From positions 1,612,001 through 1,676,000 of the forward strand of contig OZ255841.1 in the NCBI GenBank assembly GCA_965277835.1: a stretch of DNA of 64,000 nucleotides, given 5' to 3'. The translations under genes were made by a program, and so were the position numbers. Of the stretch, positions 36,289 to 44,879 are shown one piece after another. This stretch comes from Arcticimaribacter sp965277835. Its GTDB lineage: Bacteria; Bacteroidota; Bacteroidia; Flavobacteriales; Flavobacteriaceae. Below the pieces are notes generated by a model. The model had not been told where the DNA came from. It searched no databases and saw only the letters and a list, made by a program, of their open reading frames with translations. Every line of letters begins with the position of its first letter. Positions within the stretch are counted from its first letter, which is position 1.

Positions 36289-36485
36289 TTTACAAAAATC
36301 AAGTTATGTAGGCAGTTGTGCAACGGTCAATTGTCCTCAATATCTTTTTAAGGTATTGACACATTATTATTATCATATATAAGTTGGAGGATGGCAGAAT
36401 TTTACTTAAAATAAGGGGAATGACTAGATTATAAAGAAATATTCTTATAAGGATAAAGACAATTGATAAATTGACTTTAATTTAT

Positions 36486-36536
36486 TAGAATAATAAAAAA
36501 AGGCTCTCAATTTCTTGAAAGCCTTGTTATTTATAG

Positions 36537-36542
<6 letters not shown>
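36486..36542 (-). repeat. Proximal repeat: end of tRNA-fMet plus terminator
   Basis: Identical in all 57 positions to 32902-32958. The last six bases of the initiator tRNA (36537-36542) belong to it, and so the island boundary lies within or just beyond the tRNA. Confidence 0.93.
36495..36525 (-). terminator. Terminator of tRNA-fMet
   Basis: On the minus strand AAGGCTTTCAAGAAATTGAG continues into AGCCTT and a T run: a hairpin with a six-to-eight bp stem starting 12 bases after the tRNA. Confidence 0.8.
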
Positions 36543-36609
<67 letters not shown>

Positions 36610-36951
36610 ATATGCGTGCAAATATACAATTTATTCTGAAATAACCTGTTCAAATTTGGTCAATTCTGTGTGTATTTATTGAAGATTATAATGACTTAAG
36701 TATTATTTTATGTTGATTTCAAAGACTACTTTAAATTAGTCGATTACTAAATTTTAACAGCTTTATATGTTAAGATATTCAATTAATTGAACAAAACATT
36801 TTTCTTACATTTGAAAGAAACAGAGTTTAGATATAATAATTTAAGTAGAATTAGTCTTTCAGAACTTAGGAAAACCCTTTTAAAAGTTATCATAATTCAA
36901 AAAACATTTATCTTCATTTAAATCTTATTTTTTAAGATATTTGGTACTCCT
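36610..36951. other. Intergenic region between tRNA-fMet and alr
   Basis: 342 bp, very AT-rich. On the minus strand it holds the tRNA promoter, with the -7 element TATATTTG at 36619-36626. On the plus strand a possible alr promoter is TTG at 36787-36789 and TACATTTG at 36806-36813 (16-base spacer, slightly short), which would give a leader of about 130 bases. No gene is seen. Confidence 0.5.
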
Positions 36952-38046
36952 ATGATTGAACAACCACGCCTCACTATTAACCTTGGTGCTTTAGCTCATA
37001 ATTTGAATTGCTTACAGTCTAAGCTTAATAAAAACACCGAGTTTATTGCTGTAGTAAAAGCAAATGCATATGGAATGGGAAGCATTAGAATAGCCCAAGA
37101 ACTTTCTAGGTTAGGGGTTTCTAGGTTTGCAATTGCGTATTCTTACGAAGGCATTGTACTTAGAAAAGCAGCAGTAAAAGAAGCGATAATGGTTTTTTAC
37201 CCTCAAGTGAGCGAATTAGAAAAGATTATAGAATATCAGCTCGAACCTGTTTTGTACAGCTTAGAAATTATTGATGCTTTTGTTAACGTTTTAAAGCAAA
37301 AAAACATTGCGGAATATCCTGTTCACATCAAATATAATAGCGGTTTAAATAGAATTGGTCTTTCGTTTAGTGAACTTATATCGACACTTAAAAGCGCCAA
37401 TATTTCTAAACTTAAAATTCTAAGTGTTTATTCTCATTTAGGGGCTTCCGAAAACCCTAGACCTTGCAATTTTACTCAAAAGCAAATAGATGCGTTCGAT
37501 AAGATTCAATCCGAAGTAAAGTTATTGTCAAATCCGCTGCCTAAATTTCATCTTTTAAATAGTTCAGGAATATTCAATTACCCCGAATATCATTTAGATG
37601 CAGTGCGTTCGGGGATTGCTCTTTATGGGTTTGCAAATCGACCTGAGTGGGATGCACAACTCAAACCTATTGCTTCTTTGAATGCACCTATCTGTCAAAT
37701 TCATTTTGTTAAAAAAGGAGAAAGCGTGGGTTATAATCAGGGTTGGGTTGCTCCAAAAGATTGCCGTATTGGAGTTATAGCTCTTGGTCATGCAGATGGT
37801 ATAGGAAGGCAATATGGCAATGGTGTGGGAAAAGTCAAAATAAATAACCAAGAAGCACCTATTATTGGGAATGTTTGTATGGATATGCTAATGATAGATT
37901 TAGGTTCTATAAACTGTAAGACAGGTACAGTTGTTACCTTTTTTGACCAAGATACGACAGCTGCTGCTTTTGCTAACTTAGGAAATACAATCTCCTACGA
38001 AATATTAACAGCACTTAGCCTTCGTATTGAAAGGGTTTATGTTTAA
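36952..38046 (+). CDS. alr: Alanine racemase
   Basis: A 364-residue fold-type III PLP enzyme that interconverts L- and D-alanine for peptidoglycan. The PLP lysine is K36 in FIAVVKANAYGMG. Other landmarks are KYNSGLNRIG, HLLNSSGIFNYPEYHLDAVRSGIALYG (in part: SSGIFNYPEYHLDAVRSG), the catalytic Tyr in GESVGYNQGWVA, and CMDMLMIDLG. Start at the ATG at 36952. asd follows on the same strand after 112 bp; mscL, which often stands between them in flavobacteria, is absent. Confidence 0.95.
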   Translation: MIEQPRLTINLGALAHNLNCLQSKLNKNTEFIAVVKANAYGMGSIRIAQELSRLGVSRFAIAYSYEGIVLRKAAVKEAIMVFYPQVSELEKIIEYQLEPVLYSLEIIDAFVNVLKQKNIAEYPVHIKYNSGLNRIGLSFSELISTLKSANISKLKILSVYSHLGASENPRPCNFTQKQIDAFDKIQSEVKLLSNPLPKFHLLNSSGIFNYPEYHLDAVRSGIALYGFANRPEWDAQLKPIASLNAPICQIHFVKKGESVGYNQGWVAPKDCRIGVIALGHADGIGRQYGNGVGKVKINNQEAPIIGNVCMDMLMIDLGSINCKTGTVVTFFDQDTTAAAFANLGNTISYEILTALSLRIERVYV

Positions 38047-38158
38047 AAAAGTTATAAAAATAACAAATTGTTCTATTTTTGATATAACCAAAAAACATCA
38101 ACCGAAAAAATATTTATTATAGTTACTTTTGCGTTCGAATTATTTTAAATAAAAATAT

Positions 38159-39148
38159 ATGAAAATAGCTGTAGTAGGAGCAACCGGAATGGTAGGCAGG
38201 GTTATGCTAAACATACTCGAAGAGCGTAAATTCCCTTTAACAGAATTAATTCTTGTGGCATCAGAGCGTTCTGTTGGAAAAACCATAAACTATAAAGAAG
38301 AACCATATTCTGTAGTAGGGTTAGCTACTGCAGTTGAGATGAAACCAGACATTGCTTTGTTTTCTGCCGGAGGGGAAACGTCCTTAGAATGGGCACCAAA
38401 ATTTGCTGAAGCAGGCACAATAGTTATAGATAACTCGTCTGCTTGGAGAATGGATGCGACCAAAAAGTTAATCATCCCCGAAATAAATGCAGATAAACTT
38501 ACCTCTGAAGATAAAATTATTGCAAATCCCAATTGCTCTACCATACAAATGCTTATGGCTATAGCGCCACTACACCAAAAATATGGGATTAAACGCTTGG
38601 TTATTTCGACCTATCAATCTATAACAGGAACAGGAGTGAAAGCAGTACAGCAACTAGAAAACGAATATTTAGGAGAAAAAGGAGAAATGGCATATCCATA
38701 TCCTATTCATAGAAATGCGCTTCCACACTGCGATGTTTTTCAAGAAAACGGCTATTCCAAAGAAGAAATGAAACTGGTTAAAGAAACACACAAAATATTA
38801 GATGACAACACTATTGGAATTACAGCAACTGCTATTCGTATTCCAGTAGTAGGCGGACATAGTGAATCGGTAAACATTGAATTAGAAAAAGACGTTTCTG
38901 TTTCTGAAATCCGAAAACTACTAAATGAAAGCTCTGGAGTGATTGTTCAAGATAACATAAGTACTAACACGTATCCTATGCCCATTTATGCCGAAGGCAA
39001 AGATGATGTTTTTGTAGGGCGTATCCGTAAAGATTTTTCTCAAAAAAACACTATTAATATGTGGATTGTTGCGGATAACCTAAGAAAAGGAGCTGCAACA
39101 AATACGATTCAGATTGCCGAGTTTTTGACAACCAAAAATTGGGTGTAG
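38159..39148 (+). CDS. asd: Aspartate-semialdehyde dehydrogenase
   Basis: A 329-residue NADPH-dependent enzyme that makes aspartate semialdehyde from aspartyl phosphate, on the route to lysine, diaminopimelate, threonine and methionine. The nucleotide-binding GATGMVG is at about 8-14, the catalytic Cys is in NPNCSTIQM (about 124-132), and the active-site His is in RIPVVGGHSES. A -7-like TACTTTTG stands at 38124-38131, though I see no clear -33 TTG. The stop is 32 bp before the displaced accC end. Confidence 0.96.
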   Translation: MKIAVVGATGMVGRVMLNILEERKFPLTELILVASERSVGKTINYKEEPYSVVGLATAVEMKPDIALFSAGGETSLEWAPKFAEAGTIVIDNSSAWRMDATKKLIIPEINADKLTSEDKIIANPNCSTIQMLMAIAPLHQKYGIKRLVISTYQSITGTGVKAVQQLENEYLGEKGEMAYPYPIHRNALPHCDVFQENGYSKEEMKLVKETHKILDDNTIGITATAIRIPVVGGHSESVNIELEKDVSVSEIRKLLNESSGVIVQDNISTNTYPMPIYAEGKDDVFVGRIRKDFSQKNTINMWIVADNLRKGAATNTIQIAEFLTTKNWV

Positions 39149-39180
39149 TTTTTTGTAAGCCTAATTTTTAAATGTTGGCT

Positions 39181-39351
39181 TATTTCATTTCAAAATCTTC
39201 CATAAACTTGGTAGTATAATTCCCTGCGATATAGTCTGGATGATTCATTAATTGTAAATGAAAAGGGATGGTAGTTTTTATTCCTTCAATTACAAATTCT
39301 TCTAATGCTCTTCTCATTTTATTAATGGCTTGAGCGGTTGTGATAAGTTTA
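39181..39351 (-). repeat. Distal copy of accC 3' end (direct repeat, DarTG island)
   Basis: The segment matches 41093-41275, the last 60 codons of accC. 146 bases (39181-39326) are identical to 41093-41238. Beyond this the copy lacks 12 bases, exactly the four codons Thr-Arg-Glu-Glu, and has two synonymous changes (GCA/GCC, CTC/CTT). The stop codon is TAA in place of TAG. All differences keep the reading frame, so the fragment looks like the tail of a second accC allele. It has no start and is not expressed as a protein. Confidence 0.95.
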
Positions 39352-39398
39352 TTTTTAATATATTTAGTATTAAATAAAAAACACCTAGAAAAGTATTA

Positions 39399-40052
39399 AT
39401 GAAATTAAATGATATACATATATATCGAATAACTCATATTGATAATATTCCACATATTATTGAAAACGGAATTACACACAAAAATTCTCCAAAATCTAAC
39501 CCAAACTTTGTTTCTATTGGTGATAATAGTTTAATAAACAAGAGGGACTCTAAGAAGGTGAAAATCAATAATGGTGAGCTACTCAGTTTTAGTTATAAAT
39601 CTATTGTTTTAGGAGATTTTATCCCTTTTTATTTTGGGATTAAAATGCCAATGTTATATATAATCAAAAATGGATATCATAATATTAAAGCAACACCAAA
39701 TGAAAGTATTATATATTTAGTCTGTCCTATTAACAATATTATTCAGTTAAAAGAAGATTATTATTTTAGTGATGGACACGCAACAAATAAGTTAACTTGT
39801 TTTTATAATAAAGCAAAAATAGATGAATTACCAAATATTATAGATTGGAAATCTATAAGAGCTCCATACTGGGATGAACAAAGAGGAAACCTTGATATAA
39901 AACGTAAAAAACAAGCTGAGCTATTGGTTTCAAATGATATCCCTTTTGAATGTATTGTTGGTTTTTGCTGTTACAATGAAAACACTAAAAATATATTGAT
40001 CAATATGGGAGTGAAAAACACAATCAAGGTTACACCTAGTGCTTATTATTAA
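39399..40052 (+). CDS. darT: DarT: DNA ADP-ribosyltransferase toxin
   Basis: A 217-residue DUF4433-family protein. DarT attaches ADP-ribose from NAD+ to thymidine (or guanine in the DarT2/DarT1 variants) in single-stranded DNA and blocks replication; it aborts phage infection. Marks of the family are the N-terminal HIYRITHIDNIPHIIENGI (about 7-25), DFIPFYFGIKMPMLYII (about 73-89) and the catalytic Glu, E174 in KRKKQAELLV. It precedes darG by 11 bases in the same operon. Codon use and AT content are typical of acquired genes. Confidence 0.93.
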   Translation: MKLNDIHIYRITHIDNIPHIIENGITHKNSPKSNPNFVSIGDNSLINKRDSKKVKINNGELLSFSYKSIVLGDFIPFYFGIKMPMLYIIKNGYHNIKATPNESIIYLVCPINNIIQLKEDYYFSDGHATNKLTCFYNKAKIDELPNIIDWKSIRAPYWDEQRGNLDIKRKKQAELLVSNDIPFECIVGFCCYNENTKNILINMGVKNTIKVTPSAYY

Positions 40053-40063
40053 ATTAAAAAATT

Positions 40064-41089
40064 ATGATTAACTACGTCACAGGAAACATATTAGACAGTA
40101 AAGCTACAGCTATAGTAAATACAGTTAATACTATAGGTGTTATGGGTAAAGGAATTGCATTACAATTTAAAAAAGCCTATCCAAATAATTATAAATCATA
40201 TTCTACTGCTTGCAAAAACAAAAAAGTATTAATTGGTAAAATGTTCGTAACTACTGATAGTAATATTAGTTCTGGAGAAAAGATTATAATTAATTTTCCT
40301 ACTAAAGAAGATTGGAGAAAGCCTTCTGAATATATTTACATAGAAGAAGGATTAGATGATTTAATAAATGTAATCAATTTAAACCAAGTCAAAAGCATAG
40401 CTATTCCGCCCCTTGGAGCAGGGAATGGAGGGTTGAGATGGGATAAAGTTAAAGACCTGATTGAAAAAAAATTAAGTTCCCTTGATGTTAAAATATTCAT
40501 ATATGAACCAACGCCACAGATTGTGGAAAAACTTAAAAAAGAAAGAGTTAAACTAACCGATGCTAGGGCTTTATTGTTGTATATTCTATATGATTTAGTA
40601 AAAAACGGAGAATTTGTTTCTGAATTCTCAAGCGAAAAAGTCTGTTATTTTTTACAAAAGCTTGGTGCAAAAAAATATTTCAAACTAGATTTTACACCTA
40701 ATTTTTATGGGCCATACTCTGGAAAAGTAAAATACATATTAAATACTCTTAATGGTAGTTATATAATGGGATATAGTGATATGAACAAAAAACCTTTTGA
40801 CCCATTAATTATAATTGCTGATGGTTTCTATGAAGTGGAGAGTTACATTAAGAAGAAGCCAGAATTAGCTACCATTGTAAAAAATACAATTAGCTTCTTA
40901 GATGGGTTTTATTCAGATTTCACACTTGAATTATTATCATCTATTGACTTTATAGCTTCTAGCAAAAAAACATTTGATAAACAGGTTATTCAAAGTAACC
41001 TTAAAGAATGGAGTAATAGAAAACGGAGTATATTTTCAAATTCAAAATATATTGATATAGCAATTGAGCATTTACAAAACGTAAAATAA
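40064..41089 (+). CDS. darG: DarG: macro-domain antitoxin
   Basis: A 341-residue antitoxin. The N-terminal macro domain (about 1-150), with GNILDSKATAIVNTVN and TIGVMGKGIALQFKKAYP at the ADP-ribose site and PPLGAGNGGLRWDKV, removes ADP-ribose from DNA. The C-terminal domain (about 165-341, ALLLYILYDLVKNG ... FTPNFYGPYSGKVKYILN) matches the DarG domain that binds and neutralises DarT directly. The stop codon lies two bases from the end of accC on the other strand. Confidence 0.93.
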   Translation: MINYVTGNILDSKATAIVNTVNTIGVMGKGIALQFKKAYPNNYKSYSTACKNKKVLIGKMFVTTDSNISSGEKIIINFPTKEDWRKPSEYIYIEEGLDDLINVINLNQVKSIAIPPLGAGNGGLRWDKVKDLIEKKLSSLDVKIFIYEPTPQIVEKLKKERVKLTDARALLLYILYDLVKNGEFVSEFSSEKVCYFLQKLGAKKYFKLDFTPNFYGPYSGKVKYILNTLNGSYIMGYSDMNKKPFDPLIIIADGFYEVESYIKKKPELATIVKNTISFLDGFYSDFTLELLSSIDFIASSKKTFDKQVIQSNLKEWSNRKRSIFSNSKYIDIAIEHLQNVK

Positions 41090-41091
41090 TT

Positions 41092-42429
41092 CTATTTCAT
41101 TTCAAAATCTTCCATAAACTTGGTAGTATAATTCCCTGCGATATAGTCTGGATGATTCATTAATTGTAAATGAAAAGGGATGGTAGTTTTTATTCCTTCA
41201 ATTACAAATTCTTCTAATGCTCTTCTCATTTTATTAATTGCTTCTTCTCTTGTTTGAGCGGTTGTGATGAGTTTAGCAATCATAGAATCGTAGAATGGAG
41301 GTATTGTATAACCCGAATATACATGGGTGTCTAAACGAATACCATGCCCCCCAGGGATATTCAAATTGGTTATTTTACCTGGAGAAGGGCGAAAATCGTT
41401 ATAGGGATCTTCAGCATTAATACGGCACTCTATAGAATGTAAATTTGGGGTATAATGATTTCCAGAAATTGGAATTTTTGCAGCAACCAAAATTTGCTCA
41501 CGAATTAAATCAAAGTCTATTACTTGTTCAGTGATAGGGTGTTCTACTTGAATTCGAGTATTCATTTCCATAAAATAGAAATTTCGGTGTTTATCGACCA
41601 AAAATTCTACTGTCCCTGCGCCTTCATACTTTATATATTCAGCGGCAGCAACAGCCGCTGCTCCCATTTTTTCACGGAGTTCGTCTGTCATAAATGGAGA
41701 TGGCGTCTCTTCCGTTAATTTTTGATGTCGCCTTTGCACAGAACAATCACGTTCTGATAAATGGCATGCTTTTCCAAAACTATCGCCTACTATCTGAATT
41801 TCGATATGTCTAGGTTCCTCAATGAGTTTTTCCATATACATACCATTATTTCCAAAAGAAGCAGCAGCTTCTTGACGCGCACTTTCCCATGATTTTAATA
41901 AATCGTCTTCAGCCCAAACAGCACGCATTCCTTTACCTCCGCCACCAGCAGTAGCTTTTAGCATTACAGGATACCCCATTTCAGTAGCTAATTTTTGGGT
42001 TTCTTCAAAATCTTTTAATAAGCCTTCGGATCCTGGAATGGTAGGAACCCCTGCCGCTTTCATAGTTGCTTTAGCGGATGCCTTATCTCCCATTTGGTTA
42101 ATCATTTTGCACGATGCACCGATAAATTTAATGTCGTGTTCTTCACACATTTTAGAAAATTTAGCGTTCTCTGACAAAAAGCCGTATCCTGGATGAATTG
42201 CATCTGCATTAGTAATTTCGGCAGCGGCAATAATATTAGACATTTTTAGGTACGACTCGGAGCTTGCCGAAGGGCCTATGCAAACTGCTTCGTCCGCAAA
42301 TTTAACGTGCAGACTTTCTTTATCTGCCGTTGAGTAAACAGCTACCGATTTAATTCCCATCTCTTTACAAGTTCGTATAACCCTAAGAGCTATTTCCCCG
42401 CGGTTGGCTATTAATATTTTTTTAAACAT
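41092..42429 (-). CDS. accC: Acetyl-CoA carboxylase, biotin carboxylase subunit
   Basis: 445 residues from the ATG at 42429, where the standard N-terminus MFKKILIANRGEIALRV begins; upstream in-frame codons belong to the accB-accC spacer. The ATP-grasp features are there: KATAGGGGKGMRAV (Gly-rich loop), HIEIQIVGDSFG, EMNTRIQVEHPITE and RIQ-containing core, and ERDCSVQRRHQKL. The enzyme carboxylates biotin on AccB using ATP and bicarbonate, the first step in fatty acid synthesis. It follows accB by 22 bp. The terminal codons are duplicated on the other side of the DarTG island. Confidence 0.96.
   Translation of the reverse strand: MFKKILIANRGEIALRVIRTCKEMGIKSVAVYSTADKESLHVKFADEAVCIGPSASSESYLKMSNIIAAAEITNADAIHPGYGFLSENAKFSKMCEEHDIKFIGASCKMINQMGDKASAKATMKAAGVPTIPGSEGLLKDFEETQKLATEMGYPVMLKATAGGGGKGMRAVWAEDDLLKSWESARQEAAASFGNNGMYMEKLIEEPRHIEIQIVGDSFGKACHLSERDCSVQRRHQKLTEETPSPFMTDELREKMGAAAVAAAEYIKYEGAGTVEFLVDKHRNFYFMEMNTRIQVEHPITEQVIDFDLIREQILVAAKIPISGNHYTPNLHSIECRINAEDPYNDFRPSPGKITNLNIPGGHGIRLDTHVYSGYTIPPFYDSMIAKLITTAQTREEAINKMRRALEEFVIEGIKTTIPFHLQLMNHPDYIAGNYTTKFMEDFEMK
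41093..41275 (-). repeat. Proximal repeat: accC 3' end
   Basis: The last 183 bp of the live accC gene, present a second time at 39181-39351 with a 12-base in-frame deletion. Confidence 0.95.
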
Positions 42430-42451
42430 AATAATGTCTTTATATAACTTT

Positions 42452-42934
42452 TTAGGAAGGGTCAACCAAAAATAAAGGTTGGTCAAATTCTACTGGCGTA
42501 GAATCATCAATTAAGATTTTTACAATCTTCCCGCTTACTTCAGATTCAATTTCATTAAATAACTTCATTGCTTCAATTACACAAAGAACATCACCTTTAT
42601 TAATGTTTTGTCCTATTTCGACAAAAGTAGGTTTATCGGGAGCAGGTTTTCGATAAAACGTTCCAATTATAGGAGATTTTACGGTAATATATTTATCACT
42701 ATCATCTTGTGCCGAAACGTCTTTTGGGGCTTCGGTAGCAGGTGCACTCACAGGTGCTGGTGCTATATGCGCAGCGGCTCCTGGAAGCTGCTGAATAATT
42801 GTTGCTGGTTCTGCAGCTTGGGCTGACGAGCCTGTTTTAATTGTTATTTTGACATCGCCTGTTTCAAGTTTAACCTCGGATGCTCCAGATTTTGCAACAA
42901 ATTTGATGAGATTTTGAATTTCTTTAATATCCAT
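42452..42934 (-). CDS. accB: Biotin carboxyl carrier protein of acetyl-CoA carboxylase
   Basis: A 160-residue protein. The biotin lysine is in VIEAMKLFNEIE near residue 126 of the C-terminal lipoyl/biotinyl domain, which also has SPIIGTFYRKPAPDKPTFVE. The N-terminal segment (MDIKEIQNLIKFV) fits BCCP, followed by an Ala/Pro-rich linker. It carries the carboxyl group between biotin carboxylase and carboxyltransferase. Located between fabH and accC in a fatty-acid operon. Confidence 0.96.
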   Translation of the reverse strand: MDIKEIQNLIKFVAKSGASEVKLETGDVKITIKTGSSAQAAEPATIIQQLPGAAAHIAPAPVSAPATEAPKDVSAQDDSDKYITVKSPIIGTFYRKPAPDKPTFVEIGQNINKGDVLCVIEAMKLFNEIESEVSGKIVKILIDDSTPVEFDQPLFLVDPS

Positions 42935-42953
42935 TTTAAACTATTTGTTTTTG

Positions 42954-43961
42954 TTAGTTATAACTCCATGTTAAATATGCAGCTCCCCATGTAAAACCTC
43001 CTCCAAATGCGGTGAAAATTAATTTATCCCCTTCAGAGAATTTATCTTCATAATCCGAAAGTAATAAAGGTAAGGTTGCTGCGGTAGTATTTCCGTATTT
43101 TTCTATGTTTATTAATACATTATTGCTATTAAATTGTATTTTTTCAGCAATAGCATCTATAATTCTTTTATTAGCTTGGTGAGAAAGTAAATATGATATA
43201 TCATCTTTTGAGAGCTCATTTCTAGCCAATACTTTTTCGACTGCATCTCCCATATTCTTCACAGCGTTTTTAAACACAGTTCGCCCATCTTGTCTAATAT
43301 TATGATCACCTTCTGCAAAAGTATGCTCTGTATAAGGATATAAAGACCCTCCTGCTTTTATATTAAGAGAATCTCTTCCAGTCCCATCGCTTCTTAGGTA
43401 AGCGTCTTCCCAACCAAATCCATTATTAGAAGGCTCGAAAAGAATGGCGCCTGCTCCATCTCCAAAAATAACACAAGTAGCACGGTCTGTATAATCTACA
43501 ATAGATGACATTTTATCCGCTCCAATTAGAAGCACTTTTTTATAATGCCCTGATTCAATATAGCTTGCAGCCGATGACATACCAAATAAAAACCCTGAAC
43601 ATGCAGCTTGAATATCATACCCAAAAGCATTATAAGCGCCTATTTGAGTAGCCACATACGCGGCTGTAGCTGCTACTGGCATATCGGGTGTAACAGTTGC
43701 TAATATTACGAGGTCTATTGTAATTGGGTCAATATTCTTTTTTTGAAGAAGTTGATTTACTGCTTGAATTGCTAGAGAAGATGTGGACTCTAATGGATTC
43801 TTTGCAATTCGTCTTTCTTTAATCCCTGTTCGAGCAATAATCCATTCGTCATTGGTATCTACCATTTCTTCTAAATCATTGTTTGACAGTACCTCTGTTG
43901 GGACATACCCACCAACAGCCGTGATTGATGCTTTTATACCTTTTGAATTAGTGCTTTTCAT
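42954..43961 (-). CDS. fabH: 3-oxoacyl-ACP synthase III
   Basis: A 335-residue thiolase-fold enzyme that condenses acetyl-CoA with malonyl-ACP to start fatty-acid chains. Catalytic triad residues are visible: Cys in DIQAACSGFLFGMSSA, His in LLSHQANKRI and Asn in YGNTTAATLPLLL. The N-terminal AVGGYVPTEVLSN and the DEWIIARTGIKERRI loop are typical. It is 19 bp from accB and upstream of it, so fabH-accB-accC is one transcript. A terminator separates it from rpmF. Confidence 0.96.
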   Translation of the reverse strand: MKSTNSKGIKASITAVGGYVPTEVLSNNDLEEMVDTNDEWIIARTGIKERRIAKNPLESTSSLAIQAVNQLLQKKNIDPITIDLVILATVTPDMPVAATAAYVATQIGAYNAFGYDIQAACSGFLFGMSSAASYIESGHYKKVLLIGADKMSSIVDYTDRATCVIFGDGAGAILFEPSNNGFGWEDAYLRSDGTGRDSLNIKAGGSLYPYTEHTFAEGDHNIRQDGRTVFKNAVKNMGDAVEKVLARNELSKDDISYLLSHQANKRIIDAIAEKIQFNSNNVLINIEKYGNTTAATLPLLLSDYEDKFSEGDKLIFTAFGGGFTWGAAYLTWSYN

Positions 43962-44038
43962 AGAAACGCTTGCTTAATCTACTGGTAATTTCAGGGAGTG
44001 AATATACTAGGTTTTTAATCTAATTTAGATTTTTATAT

Positions 44039-44062
44039 AAAAAAACCCTCAAAATGAGAGTT
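44039..44062 (-). terminator. Terminator after rpmF
   Basis: On the minus strand AACTCTCA-TTT-TGAGGGTT, one G-U pair in the stem, followed by a run of T. It ends the DUF177-rpmF transcript before fabH. Confidence 0.75.
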
Positions 44063-44086
44063 TTTATATATCAATATCAATAATTT

Positions 44087-44284
44087 TTAAGCTTCTGCTG
44101 TTTCAGTGTTATCAATAAGGACCTTGCCTTTATAATATAACTTTCCCTCGTGCCAATGTGCACGATGATATAAATGAGATTCGCCTGTTGTTGCGTCAAC
44201 AGCTATTTGAGAAGGTGTCGCTTTATAATGCGTTCTTCTTTTATCTCTTCTGGTTTTTGATATTTTTCTTTTAGGATGTGCCAT
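44087..44284 (-). CDS. rpmF: 50S ribosomal protein L32
   Basis: A 65-residue basic protein, MAHPKRKISKTRRDKRRTH at its N-terminus, with YHRAHWHEGKLYYKGK in the C-terminal half. The zinc-binding Cys pairs of some L32 proteins are absent, which is usual for Bacteroidota. It follows the DUF177 gene by 52 bp, and the two are cotranscribed in many bacteria. Confidence 0.97.
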   Translation of the reverse strand: MAHPKRKISKTRRDKRRTHYKATPSQIAVDATTGESHLYHRAHWHEGKLYYKGKVLIDNTETAEA

Positions 44285-44336
44285 TTTACTTAGTTAAGTT
44301 AGTTTATATTTTATAATGGGGTCGTTTTATCGGTTT

Positions 44337-44813
44337 TTAAACGAACCGCTCTTTTGGTTGCATTTCTTCTAGTTTATTTAGTATTTCTGATTTTAATGTT
44401 CCATTTTCAACTCCTGGGTGAATAACTTTTGGCGGAATTGCTAATACAATCATTTCATATATAGGTTGAGCTACATCTATTTGATGACTACCGTAAGGTA
44501 GAATTAAAATTTCATCGTTATCATTATTATATTCATTACCAAATTTAACAACCCAATCGAAATTTGTATTAATAGGGAAATCGAAACGTTCATTGGTAAC
44601 ATCACAAGCGACCTCAACATGCCCAATAGCTTTAAAACCTAAATTTAAAAATGTTGATTTTTTATTAAGGGCTAATTCTATTTTTATTTTAGCACTAAAA
44701 AAATCATTAAAATCATATTCTTCAAAGAACGTGTTCTCAATGTCAAATTGAAACTGATGCATCCCTTCTCTAAGTCCAGCAAAGGGTACTATAAATTTGG
44801 AGGCACGTTCCAT
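44337..44813 (-). CDS. DUF177/YceD-family protein
   Basis: A 158-residue protein of the YceD family. The typical CDVTNERFDFPI (Cys then FxxPI) appears at about 92-103, although the CxRCL signature of many members is reduced to one Cys. YceD relatives are encoded with rpmF and are linked to 23S rRNA maturation or accumulation. Function here follows from context. Confidence 0.88.
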   Translation of the reverse strand: MERASKFIVPFAGLREGMHQFQFDIENTFFEEYDFNDFFSAKIKIELALNKKSTFLNLGFKAIGHVEVACDVTNERFDFPINTNFDWVVKFGNEYNNDNDEILILPYGSHQIDVAQPIYEMIVLAIPPKVIHPGVENGTLKSEILNKLEEMQPKERFV

Positions 44814-44879
44814 TTAATTACCATTGAGCCGACAAATTTAATAAAAAAAATTAACCTAAAAACACGTTAAATTAAATTG

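Larger units (their letters stand above)
32959..36485. mobile_element. Integrase-less R-M island at the tRNA-fMet 3' end
   Basis: A 3.5-kb segment bounded by 57-bp perfect direct repeats and carrying an HTH controller, a putative endonuclease and a methyltransferase-specificity fusion, all read away from the tRNA. A tRNA 3' end is a classical att site, but no integrase gene is present. The repeats are identical, so the event is either recent or the sequence is under constraint. Confidence 0.75.
39352..41092. mobile_element. Integrase-less DarTG island at the accC 3' end
   Basis: A 1.7-kb segment with only darT and darG, set between the intact accC end and its distal copy. The two genes are read toward accC, opposite to accC itself. 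No recombinase or inverted repeats are seen. Confidence 0.7.

Noticed and set aside
32959..36485. Type I R-M system
   Set aside because: There is no HsdR translocase and the S region is fused to the methylase with a single TRD; the small partner looks like a type II nuclease.
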